Positions 25,050-32,826 of a stretch of 64,000 bases of DNA are shown here, one piece after another. Each line of letters starts with the position of its first letter. Position 1 is the stretch's first letter. The stretch is taken from assembly GCA_017540645.1 (NCBI GenBank), contig JAFYAQ010000013.1, positions 62,001 to 126,000 on the forward strand. The letters run 5' to 3'. Source of the DNA: Oscillospiraceae bacterium. Lineage in GTDB: Bacteria; Bacillota; Clostridia; Oscillospirales; Oscillospiraceae. The position numbers and the translations under genes were made by a program. Under the pieces are notes generated by a model. The model worked only from the letters and a program-made list of their open reading frames with translations, had not been told where the DNA came from and did no database searches.

Positions 25050-25190
25050 AACGCCATGAAAATCCATCAAAGATTTCCGGGCATGAAAAAACCCTGAAAC
25101 CGTTGAGATTCCAGGGTTTTTTGATGATTTCGACTCGAGATCAGCGCTTGCTGAACTGCGGCGCACGACGTGCAGCCTTGAGGCCGTACT
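25050..25190. repeat. Right copy of the island boundary repeat, including the rpsI terminator and 3' end
   Basis: Counterpart of 14901-15040. It contains the working terminator of the rplM-rpsI operon (minus strand; GAAACCCTGG-type stem followed by T6, ~25085-25122) and the last 16 codons of the intact rpsI. Confidence 0.8.
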
Positions 25191-25551
25191 TCTTCCGCTC
25201 CTTCATTCTGGGGTCGCGGGTCAGGAAACCGGCGGCCTTCAGGGCGGGACGGTAGCTCTCGTCCACGTTCAGCAGAGCGCGGGCGATGCCGTGGCGGATG
25301 GCGCCGGCCTGGCCGGTGACACCGCCGCCGGCCACGGTGGCTTCCACGTCGAACTTGTCCAGTCCGGCGACGGCGGCCAGGGGCTGACGCACGATCAGCT
25401 TCAGGGTCTCCAGTCCGAAGTAGTCATCCAGGCTGCGGCCGTTCACGGTGATGACACCGGTGCCGTTGGGGATCAGGTGGACACGGGCGGTGGAGGATTT
25501 CCGACGGCCGGTGCCGTAGGCGTAGGGGCGCTTGCTCTGATAAGTAGCCAT
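25141..25551 (-). CDS. rpsI: 30S ribosomal protein S9 (uS9)
   Basis: 136 residues. It begins [20 protein letters not shown] and ends in the invariant basic tail 'RRAPQFSKR', whose final Arg reaches the P-site tRNA. Length and sequence are typical. It is cotranscribed with rplM, 18 bp apart. Its 3' end is the probable insertion point of the adjacent island; the gene stays intact because the element carries a matching end. Confidence 0.98.
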   Translation of the reverse strand: MATYQSKRPYAYGTGRRKSSTARVHLIPNGTGVITVNGRSLDDYFGLETLKLIVRQPLAAVAGLDKFDVEATVAGGGVTGQAGAIRHGIARALLNVDESYRPALKAAGFLTRDPRMKERKKYGLKAARRAPQFSKR

Positions 25552-25569
25552 GTTCTTCTTCCTCCTTCT

Positions 25570-26001
25570 TTACGCTTCGGTCCAGGCTTCGGGCTTCTGG
25601 GCAGCGTGCTTGTGCTCGGGGCCGGCAAAGACCTTCAGGCGCTTGAGCTGCGCGGCCTGGGTGGGGTTCTTGGCCAGCATGCCCCGGACGGCCAGGGTCA
25701 TGGCCAGAGTGGGACGGGTGGCCATCAGACGGTCATACCGGGTCTCCTTCAGACCGCCGGCGTAACCGGAGTGGGTGCGGTAGAACTTCTGCTGCAGCTT
25801 CTTGCCGGTGAGAACGGCGTCCTTGCAGTTGACAACGATGACGAAGTCGCCGTTGTCGGCGTTGGGAGTGTAGTCGACCTTGCGCTTGCCGCGCAGCAGG
25901 TCGGCCGCGAGAGCGGCGGTCTTGCCCAGGGGCTTGCCGGCCGCGTCCAGGACGTACCATTTGCGGACCACGTCCTGCTTCTTGACCATGGTTGTGGACA
26001 T
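25570..26001 (-). CDS. rplM: 50S ribosomal protein L13 (uL13)
   Basis: 143 residues from the ATG beginning MSTTMVKKQDVVRKWYVLDA, with GGAGG eight bases upstream. Hallmark sequences 'GDFVIVVNC', 'KKLQQKFYRTHSGY' and 'AVRGMLAKN' are present. First gene of the rplM-rpsI operon. Confidence 0.98.
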   Translation of the reverse strand: MSTTMVKKQDVVRKWYVLDAAGKPLGKTAALAADLLRGKRKVDYTPNADNGDFVIVVNCKDAVLTGKKLQQKFYRTHSGYAGGLKETRYDRLMATRPTLAMTLAVRGMLAKNPTQAAQLKRLKVFAGPEHKHAAQKPEAWTEA

Positions 26002-26080
26002 TCGGTGTGCCTCCAATATACTCATTTTTTCTTGCCATTTCACGGCGTTCCGGGTACAATGACCCCAAACGCGCTTTATT

Positions 26081-26109
26081 TTTATAGCACAGGGTTTTTT
26101 GAGTGTCAA
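26081..26109 (-). promoter_or_regulatory. Promoter of rplM-rpsI
   Basis: Minus strand TTGACA (26109-26104) and TATAAA (26086-26081) with a 17-bp spacer, about 80 bp upstream of the rplM start. Confidence 0.8.
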
Positions 26110-26232
26110 TAGGTTTTGAAGAGAATTTTATTTAGCTTTTTATAATCTCGCAAAATCTCATGAAATCTCTTGAATGCTCTTAAATCCTCACTTTCGATTT
26201 TCGTTTTTGCTGCCAGACTGCGGAGGGATGAC

Positions 26233-26985
26233 ATGGACTCGCTGAACGCTCTCACCGGCGTGGTGCGCCGGTGTGTGGACGACTATGATATGATCGCGCC
26301 GGGGGATCGGATCGCGGTGGGGATATCCGGGGGCAAGGACTCCCTGGTGCTGCTCTGCGCCCTGGCCTATCTCCGGCGCTATTACCCCCATCCCTTCACC
26401 CTGGAGGCCCTGACGGTGGACGCGGGCTTCCCCGGCATGGACTTCGGGGGCGTGGAGCGGCTCTGCGCCGATCTGGAGCTGCCCTACACCCGGATCGAGA
26501 CCGACATCCGGGAGATCGTGTTCGATCTGCGGCAGGAGAGCAACCCCTGCTCCCTCTGCGCCAAAATGCGCCGGGGGGCCCTGGACACGGCGGTGATCGC
26601 CCACGGCTGCAACAAGCTGGCCCTGGGCCACCATTTTGACGACGCGGTGGAGACCTTTGTCATGTCCCTGGTGTTCGAGGGGCGCTTGAACTGCTTCCGG
26701 CCGGTGACCTATCTGGACCGCTCCGGCGTGACCCAGATCCGGCCCCTGCTGTACATCGGGGAGCAGCGCTCGGCCAACATGGCCGCGCGGCTGGAGCTGC
26801 CCGTGGTGCCCAGCACCTGTCCCATGGACCGGACCTCCAAGCGGGCGGAGGTCAAGGCCATGCTGGATACCATGAGCCGCACCTACCCGGATCTCCGTAG
26901 CAAGATCTTCGGGGCCATGCAGCGCCTGCCGTTGGACGGCTGGGGAAAGAATCCCTCTTCCCATTTCAGAGATGGAGGAGTATAA
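26233..26985 (+). CDS. TtcA-family tRNA 2-thiolation ATP pyrophosphatase
   Basis: 250 residues from the ATG with a GGAGG site. The PP-loop 'VGISGGKDSLVLL' (~residue 35) binds ATP, and 'CSLCAKMRRG' (~108) carries the Cys-x-x-Cys that ligates a [4Fe-4S] cluster in TtcA/TtuA proteins. 'GHHFDDAVETFVMSL' is the family's second motif. It activates a tRNA base for sulfur insertion (C32 in TtcA). Which tRNA base is modified in this organism is inferred from family only. Confidence 0.85.
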   Translation: MDSLNALTGVVRRCVDDYDMIAPGDRIAVGISGGKDSLVLLCALAYLRRYYPHPFTLEALTVDAGFPGMDFGGVERLCADLELPYTRIETDIREIVFDLRQESNPCSLCAKMRRGALDTAVIAHGCNKLALGHHFDDAVETFVMSLVFEGRLNCFRPVTYLDRSGVTQIRPLLYIGEQRSANMAARLELPVVPSTCPMDRTSKRAEVKAMLDTMSRTYPDLRSKIFGAMQRLPLDGWGKNPSSHFRDGGV

Positions 26986-27049
26986 TGACAAAAGATCCTG
27001 ATGCGAATTCCTTGGCAAAAAACAATAGATGATTGAGGGAGGTATCATT

Positions 27050-27724
27050 ATGTGGGATCGGAGAGAGATAAAATCCAGGGGAAAGGCGGCCTTTAAGGCC
27101 AACTACTGGGCCTGCGTGATCGTGGCCCTGATCCTGACCTTTTCCATCGGCGGCGGCAGTTCCTCCGGGGCGGCCAACAACACCGAAGAGGACGCGGCCC
27201 CCGCGAAGATCTCCGTGACGCTGCTGGGCGGCGCGGGGCTGCTGGGACTGGCCGTACAGGTCCTGGCCCTGAATCCGCTGGAGGCCGGCTGCAAGCGCTT
27301 TTTCATTGAGAACAGCCGGGCGGACAGAAAGAAGACCGGCATCGACGAGGTGCTGTACTTCTTCAAGGAAGGGCGCTGGGGCAACGCAGTGAAGGTCATG
27401 TTCGTCTACAAGCTGGTGATCCTGCTGTGGTCGCTGCTGCTGATCGTTCCGGGGATCGTCAAGGGATACGCCTACCGGCTGGTGCCCTATCTGCTGAATG
27501 AAAACCCGAACATCGACGCCCGGGAGGCCCTGGACCTCTCCAGCCGGATGATGAAGGGGAACAAGAGCTCCGCCTTTGTCTACGATCTGAGCTATATCGG
27601 CTGGTATCTGCTGGGTGTTTTCACCCTGGGCATCCTGTTGATCTTCCATGTGCAGCCCTGGGTCCTGAGCTCCGACGCCGTCCTCTGCCGGACCATCGCC
27701 GGGGAGAGAGACTACAGCTACTGA
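27050..27724 (+). CDS. DUF975-family membrane protein
   Basis: 224 residues from the ATG with GGGAGG seven bases upstream. The N-terminus 'REIKSRGKAAFKANYW' followed by a helix is the DUF975 signature, and 'DLSSRMMKGNKSSAFVYDLSYIGWYLLG' (residues ~165-193) contains its conserved 'MxG.K...F.L.LSFIGW' region. Four to five membrane helices. Function unknown in the family. A terminator follows. Confidence 0.8.
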   Translation: MWDRREIKSRGKAAFKANYWACVIVALILTFSIGGGSSSGAANNTEEDAAPAKISVTLLGGAGLLGLAVQVLALNPLEAGCKRFFIENSRADRKKTGIDEVLYFFKEGRWGNAVKVMFVYKLVILLWSLLLIVPGIVKGYAYRLVPYLLNENPNIDAREALDLSSRMMKGNKSSAFVYDLSYIGWYLLGVFTLGILLIFHVQPWVLSSDAVLCRTIAGERDYSY

Positions 27725-27753
27725 CACAAGCGATCAAACCGATCAAACCAAAC

Positions 27754-27783
27754 ACCGCCCCCGGCCATACGGCCGGGGGCGGT
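27754..27783 (+). terminator. GC-rich hairpin terminator
   Basis: ACCGCCCCCGGCC and GGCCGGGGGCGGT form a 13-bp stem with a four-base loop, 30 bp past the DUF975 stop. The T run is short, so efficiency is uncertain. The remaining 27784-27921 shows no gene. Confidence 0.6.
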
Positions 27784-27921
27784 TTGCGTATAATAACAAA
27801 TCGCATGTGGTTTTGCCCTCACCCGAGGAGTGCGATCGCAGCCTGAAGGACCAGCTTTGCGTCGCCGCGCATCTTTTCCGCGCAGAAGCCCAACGAAGCG
27901 GGTTCTGCGCAGTTACATATA

Positions 27922-28857
27922 TCAAATGTATGACGGCTTTTCACTATGACTGATAAGGCCCTTCAAACTCTTTATCACATTAATAATCAGGTCCCGCTCG
28001 GGATTGCTTTCAGAGAATCCATAGTAATAATTCCTGGTCTGCGCCATATCAGGCAGGCTGCAGTATATGATCCGATCCCGCTCTTCAGGCTGTAAAAAGC
28101 GTACAAGCTCTTCGTTCCCAAGCATAAAGCCAAGACCAAGGGCAACCATCTGTACGCCAGATATCATGTTCTTTGTCTGGATTACCGATGGAGGTGCGAT
28201 GCCATATCGTTTCCACAGCAGCTGAACGTTGAGATTCAGCCCCATCAAGCTTCCCGGAACGATCATCCTTTTCCCGTTTAGTGCCTCCGGCTCAATCACA
28301 AAGGGATTACCCGGTTGATTGTCAGGCGGAATGACAGGAAGGAAAGACTTGGGTAGCATAAGCACAATACGTTCCTGAAAAAGCTCGCCAAAGGTAAAGG
28401 TGACAGGATCGATTTCGGCATGGCCGAAGAAAATGTCGATATCCCCCGTACGCAGCCTTGACATCAAGTCGGCTTCCTGACCTTCCTGAAACTGAATATC
28501 AAGTGTTGGGCAGACATTAAAAAGAGCCTCTGCCAAGCAAGCGGCCCACATGGCACTGTGTGTGTATCCAATACCGATTCGGATACGTTTACGCCCGGAG
28601 TCCTGATATCTCAGCTCATCTTTGAGCTGCTGTTCCGCCAGGATCAATTCCCGCATTCGGGCAAGATAGATTTCTCCGTTTTTCGTCAGTTTAACGGGAT
28701 TTTTGCTCCGGTCAAAGAGTCTTGTTCCGAGCTCGCGCTCCAGCTTGTTGATATATGTGGTAAGGGTCGGCTGCGTGATGTAGAGCCGCTGTGCTGCGCG
28801 GGTTACATTCTGTTCTTCTGCGAGAACGATCAGATAATTCAGCTGGTCGAGTGTCAT
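27922..28857 (-). CDS. LysR-family transcriptional regulator
   Basis: 311 residues from the ATG at 28857 with GAGGAGG upstream. 'MTLDQLNYLIVLAEEQNVTRAA' and 'LYITQPTLTTYINKLE' form the winged helix-turn-helix; the remainder is the periplasmic-like co-inducer domain. The open frame continues upstream to 29664 but that part is the antisense of the next gene. It is divergent from the sugar-acid operon and probably activates it in response to the sugar acid. Confidence 0.92.
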   Translation of the reverse strand: MTLDQLNYLIVLAEEQNVTRAAQRLYITQPTLTTYINKLERELGTRLFDRSKNPVKLTKNGEIYLARMRELILAEQQLKDELRYQDSGRKRIRIGIGYTHSAMWAACLAEALFNVCPTLDIQFQEGQEADLMSRLRTGDIDIFFGHAEIDPVTFTFGELFQERIVLMLPKSFLPVIPPDNQPGNPFVIEPEALNGKRMIVPGSLMGLNLNVQLLWKRYGIAPPSVIQTKNMISGVQMVALGLGFMLGNEELVRFLQPEERDRIIYCSLPDMAQTRNYYYGFSESNPERDLIINVIKSLKGLISHSEKPSYI

Positions 28858-28929
28858 ATGGCCTCCTCTCTTTGTGCGGACAGCATAAAAATCGCAGTTT
28901 GCATTTACAGTATATCGGTCGTCAATATA

Positions 28930-28977
28930 AATTGCAAATTGGTTTTTATCAATGATTTGATTGATGAATTGCAATTT
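28930..28977. promoter_or_regulatory. Probable LysR binding region
   Basis: Two AATTGCAA boxes (28930 and 28967) flank the palindrome ATCAAT-N6-ATTGAT (28949-28966). Located in the 200-bp divergent promoter region. The dyad with an A/T-rich core is compatible with the T-N11-A type of LysR sites. Confidence 0.5.
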
Positions 28978-29058
28978 TACATATGAAAACAGGCGGGGTA
29001 TGCTGAAGTCACAAAGCAAAGAACTGGCGAAGATCCAAATATGAAAAGGAGGTAGAAC

Positions 29059-30234
29059 ATGGTCATCACAGACGTAAAGGTCATCCGAGCAAACCGCTGC
29101 GTTTTTGCCAAAGTTATAACCGATGCCGGCATCTACGGGATCGGGGAGGCCGGTGCCTGGGGCCTGCTTGCGGCAAGCGCAACAGCCATCGAAATGTTCA
29201 AGGGATATCTTGTCGGGAAGGATCCTCTTGATATCGAACACCACTGGCAGTATATGCAGCGTTACGGGCATTTCCGGGGCGCGGCCATCATGGCGGCGAT
29301 CTCCGCTATCGACGTGGCACTCTACGACATTGCAGGCAAGTATTATCAAGTACCAGTTTATCGCCTTTTGGGCGGCAAATGCCGGGATAAAGTGCGAGTC
29401 TACAATCACACAGCAGGTCAGACGGAGGAGCAGCTTGTAGAAAACGCGATTCGGGGCAAGGAAGAGGGATTCACCGCGCTGGGACATCTCAATCCCTATC
29501 TGGATGAGCCTCGCAGCCTCCCCTTTCATGACAACAACACACAGATGCTCTACAATGCCGAACGCCGTATCGCAAAGGTGCGCGAGGCGGTCGGGGAGGA
29601 TATCGACCTCTGCCTGGAAATGCATCGCCGCCTGGAACCCGGCCTTGCCGTCCAGCTCAGCCACAGGCTGGAGCCGTACAATCCCATGTTCCTGGAGGAT
29701 CCGATCCGCCCGGACAACTTCGATGAAATGGCTCGTGTAGCATCAAAAACCAATATCCCCATCGCCACGGGCGAACGTATCACAAGCTTTTTCGACTTTG
29801 CGATGCTCATGGAGCGCGGAGCCTGCAGCTATGTGCGCATGTCGCTGGCCGTCTGCGGAGGATTTACCGGAGCAAAAAAAATCGCAGCGCTGGCCGAGGC
29901 GCATCACTGCTCTCTTGTCCCCCACAATCCGCTCAGCCCGGTGACAACCAATGCGATTTTGCAATTTGTCGCTGCGACGGAGAATGTTGCCATCACCGAG
30001 TACCCTGATCCCTACAAGGCATCCACCGCTGACAATTTGCTTAACACCGGCGTCAAACTGAGGCAGGTGGACATGGTTGACCACATCCCCGAATTCAAGG
30101 CGGGTTACCTCCTTGTGCCGGAGGAACCCGGAATTGGCATTGATCTCATCCCCGACGTGGAAGAGCGTTTTCCTTTCCGGCCCCATGAAGTCTCCGCCCG
30201 TCTCAACCTGGACGGTTCGGTCTGTGACCAGTAA
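29059..30234 (+). CDS. Enolase-superfamily sugar-acid dehydratase (galactonate dehydratase-like subgroup)
   Basis: 391 residues, AAAAGGAGG ribosome site. N-terminal capping domain, then a barrel with metal ligands in 'CLEMHRR' (~residue 198), 'FLEDPIRPDN' (~218) and 'IATGERI' (~244), and the general acid/base His in 'LVPHNPLSPV' (~297). This set fits the mandelate-racemase group that dehydrates aldonic/aldaric acids (galactonate-, gluconate- or mannonate-type). It starts the operon, divergent from LysR. Confidence 0.85.
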   Translation: MVITDVKVIRANRCVFAKVITDAGIYGIGEAGAWGLLAASATAIEMFKGYLVGKDPLDIEHHWQYMQRYGHFRGAAIMAAISAIDVALYDIAGKYYQVPVYRLLGGKCRDKVRVYNHTAGQTEEQLVENAIRGKEEGFTALGHLNPYLDEPRSLPFHDNNTQMLYNAERRIAKVREAVGEDIDLCLEMHRRLEPGLAVQLSHRLEPYNPMFLEDPIRPDNFDEMARVASKTNIPIATGERITSFFDFAMLMERGACSYVRMSLAVCGGFTGAKKIAALAEAHHCSLVPHNPLSPVTTNAILQFVAATENVAITEYPDPYKASTADNLLNTGVKLRQVDMVDHIPEFKAGYLLVPEEPGIGIDLIPDVEERFPFRPHEVSARLNLDGSVCDQ

Positions 30235-30263
30235 AGAAAAGAGAAAGAAAAAGGAGGAACCCC

Positions 30264-31547
30264 ATGAATACCCAGCTCGTGATCTGTATCGTGATCTTCA
30301 TCGCATCCCTGATCCTCTACGGCAGCAACAAGTTCCCCATGGGCGCCGTCGGTATGGCGACCATCGTGGCCCTGGTGCTGACCAAGTGCCTCGACGCGAA
30401 ATCCGCCCTCAGCTACTTTGCCAACAACAACGTCATCATGATGGCCTCCATGTTCGTCGTCTCGGCGGGCCTGAGCCGCACCAGCCTGGTGGACAAGTTT
30501 TCCAAGGCTGTGGTAAAATTGACCGGCGGCTCTTTCAAGCGCACCTACCTGGTGTACCTGATCCTGGCTGCGGTGCTCACCAACCTGATGAACAGCCCCG
30601 GCGCCTGCTACTGCATCGTCTTCCCCCTGGCTCTCCAGATGTGCCGCGAGTACAATGTTTCCCCCTCCAAGGTCATGTTCCCCCTGGGCATGGTGTGCGT
30701 CGCCTGCTGCTGCATCCTGCCCACCGGTGCCTCCATCCAGGAGAGCGGCATCTTCAACGGCTTCCTGGAGACCTATGAATCCGAGTTTACTTTCTCCGCC
30801 ATGGACTTCACCAAGGGCCGCTGGCCCATGCTGATCATCGCCCCGCTGTGGGCCTGGACCATGGGCTACAAGATCGCCCCCGAGCAGCCCCCTGTGCCCC
30901 TGCAGGACGTGGCCGTTGCCAAGCAGAAGACCCCCCTCAAGCCCTTTGCCGACTGGGCCGGCGTGGTCATCTTCTTCCTGGTCATCTTCCTCTTCTTCTT
31001 CGGCAGCAAGTTCGGCCTGGCCGCCTGGCAGGTCACCCTTCTCGGCGCCGTGCTCACCATCTTCTGCGGTACCCTCACCGGCAAGGAGGCCATCGCCGCA
31101 CTGCCCGTTGACATCGCCTTCATGCTCATCGGTGCCCTGGCCATGGCCGGCGCCATGACCGCCACCGGTGCCGGCGACGTGATCGGCAACGCTCTGGCTT
31201 CTGCTGTCGGCGGCGTCCGCAACGGCTACGTCCTCGGCCTCATCTTCTTCCTGATCCCCTTCGTGCTGACCCAGTTCATGCAGAACCAGGCCGTCATCAA
31301 CATCTTTGCCCCCATCGTCATTCTCACCTGCAAGGCCATCGGCGCCAATCCCATCGGTTTGCTTGTCATCATCACCGCCGCCGGCCTGACCGCCTACATG
31401 ACCCCCATGGCCACCAGCGCCATCCCCATCGTCATGGGTGTGGGCGGCTACGACATCAAGAGCCTGGTAAAGCAGAGCTGGCTGGTATCCCTGGTGTTCT
31501 GCCTGATCTACGTGCTCTACGTCATGACCGTGCTGCCCTGCTTCTAA
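30264..31547 (+). CDS. SLC13/ArsB-like (ion transporter superfamily) carboxylate permease
   Basis: 427 residues, GGAGG site. Ten to twelve membrane helices with an internal two-fold repeat. Each half has a re-entrant loop: 'MNSPGACYCIVFPLALQM' (~residue 110) and 'FMQNQAVINIFAPIVIL' (~337), each with the Asn-rich motif expected of DASS/CitT-like carriers. Likely imports the sugar acid used by the two flanking dehydratases, driven by a sodium or proton gradient. Confidence 0.8.
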   Translation: MNTQLVICIVIFIASLILYGSNKFPMGAVGMATIVALVLTKCLDAKSALSYFANNNVIMMASMFVVSAGLSRTSLVDKFSKAVVKLTGGSFKRTYLVYLILAAVLTNLMNSPGACYCIVFPLALQMCREYNVSPSKVMFPLGMVCVACCCILPTGASIQESGIFNGFLETYESEFTFSAMDFTKGRWPMLIIAPLWAWTMGYKIAPEQPPVPLQDVAVAKQKTPLKPFADWAGVVIFFLVIFLFFFGSKFGLAAWQVTLLGAVLTIFCGTLTGKEAIAALPVDIAFMLIGALAMAGAMTATGAGDVIGNALASAVGGVRNGYVLGLIFFLIPFVLTQFMQNQAVINIFAPIVILTCKAIGANPIGLLVIITAAGLTAYMTPMATSAIPIVMGVGGYDIKSLVKQSWLVSLVFCLIYVLYVMTVLPCF

Positions 31548-31586
31548 GCCGCACCCGAAGACAAAATCTCTCCGGAGGATTTCAGC

Positions 31587-32681
31587 ATGAAAATCACCAA
31601 GGTCTATACCGAAAAGTACAAATGGCCCAAGGATAAGCCCATTCAGAACGGCAAAACCACCTTCACCCACAACTCCCTGAATCTGGTCTGCATCGAGACC
31701 GACGCGGGCGTCACCGGCTACGGCACCTCCTATGAACTCAACTTCGTGGACCGCCTGGGCCAGCTTCTGATCGGGGAGGACCCCCTTAACAACGAGAGAC
31801 TCTGGAAGCGCATGTACGTGCCCAAGTTCCTGGGGCGCAAGGGCAACAGCCTGTGGAGCATCTCCGCCATCGACATTGCCCTCTGGGACATCCGTTCCAA
31901 GGTCTCCGGTATCCCCCTCTACAAGCTGCTGGGCGGCGCGCGGGAGAGCGTTCCCTACTACATCGCGGGCGGTTACTACGCCCCGGGCAAGGGCATCAAG
32001 GAGCTGCAGCAGGAGATGGAAGAGTACCTCTCCTGGGGCGCGAAGGCCGTGAAGATGAAGGTCGGCGTGCTCTCCCTGCGGGAGGATGCCAAACGGGTCA
32101 AGGCGGTGCGCGAGGTCATCGGCGACGACGTCAAGCTTATGATGGACGCCAACTGCGCCTACAAGGCCTATGAGGCCATCGAGTTTTCCAAGATGGTGGA
32201 GGAGTATCAGCCCTTCTGGTTCGAGGAGCCCGTGGACGCCGACGACTACGACGGCTACCGCAAGATCTCCGAGAAGACCATCATCCCCATCGCCGCCGGT
32301 GAGAACGAGATGACCCGCTTTGGCTTCCGGGATCTGTTCGCCGTACACGCCGTGGATATCCTGAATCCGGACGCGGCCTGCTGCGGCGGCATCACCGAGT
32401 ACCAGAAGATCGCCTCCATGGCCGATGCCAACGGCCTCGTCATGAGCCCCCACGGCCAGCAGCAGGTGCACGTGCATCTGGACTGCGCCCTGCCTAACGT
32501 CATTATGGCCGAATTCTACCCGCCCCAGTATGACGCGAAGATTTATGAAGCTTTTCAGAACCCGGTCCGTCTGAATCCGGACGGAACTGTCAGCCCCAGC
32601 CCTGTTCCTGGCGTGGGCCTGGATATCAACCGGGATGTCCTGAAGGATTTCAAGGTTGAAGATTCTTCCTACGCATTATAA
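31587..32681 (+). CDS. Enolase-superfamily dehydratase/racemase (MR/MLE group)
   Basis: 364 residues with a CGGAGG site. The acid/base lysine motif 'AVKMKVG' (K-x-K, ~residue 154) is present, unlike in the first paralogue. Metal ligands are in 'MMDANCAY' (~180), 'FEEPVDADD' (~207) and 'AAGENEM' (~232), with His in 'MSPHGQQQVHVHL' (~285). Lys plus His chemistry is typical of racemases and of L-sugar-acid (fuconate, talarate/galactarate, rhamnonate-like) dehydratases. The two paralogues share little sequence and probably act on different epimers or steps. Confidence 0.85.
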   Translation: MKITKVYTEKYKWPKDKPIQNGKTTFTHNSLNLVCIETDAGVTGYGTSYELNFVDRLGQLLIGEDPLNNERLWKRMYVPKFLGRKGNSLWSISAIDIALWDIRSKVSGIPLYKLLGGARESVPYYIAGGYYAPGKGIKELQQEMEEYLSWGAKAVKMKVGVLSLREDAKRVKAVREVIGDDVKLMMDANCAYKAYEAIEFSKMVEEYQPFWFEEPVDADDYDGYRKISEKTIIPIAAGENEMTRFGFRDLFAVHAVDILNPDAACCGGITEYQKIASMADANGLVMSPHGQQQVHVHLDCALPNVIMAEFYPPQYDAKIYEAFQNPVRLNPDGTVSPSPVPGVGLDINRDVLKDFKVEDSSYAL

Positions 32682-32770
32682 GTGACCTGAACTGTTTCGA
32701 AGAGCAACGTACGGGGATTTACAAAAAGCGCGAGGGAACAGCGGGAAATCTGCGGTTTCCTCATATCCGC

Positions 32771-32810
32771 AGAAAAGACTGCCGCCGATCATGTCGGAGG
32801 CAGTCTTTCT
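32771..32810. terminator. Bidirectional terminator between the sugar-acid operon and the L,D-transpeptidase gene
   Basis: AAAGACTGCC and GGCAGTCTTT arms with an inner CCGA/TCGG extension; T-rich on both exits. Confidence 0.7.
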
Positions 32811-32826
32811 TACGAATATGCACTTG

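Noticed and set aside
28858..29664. N-terminal extension of the LysR protein to ~580 residues
   Set aside because: The extension is antisense to the dehydratase gene; the ATG at 28857 has a strong ribosome site and starts exactly at the helix-turn-helix.
30105..32477. 790-codon open frame on the minus strand, opposite the permease and dehydratase genes
   Set aside because: Antisense of well-supported genes in GC-rich DNA; composition (His/Asp/Gly-rich) is unlike a real protein and there is no ribosome site.
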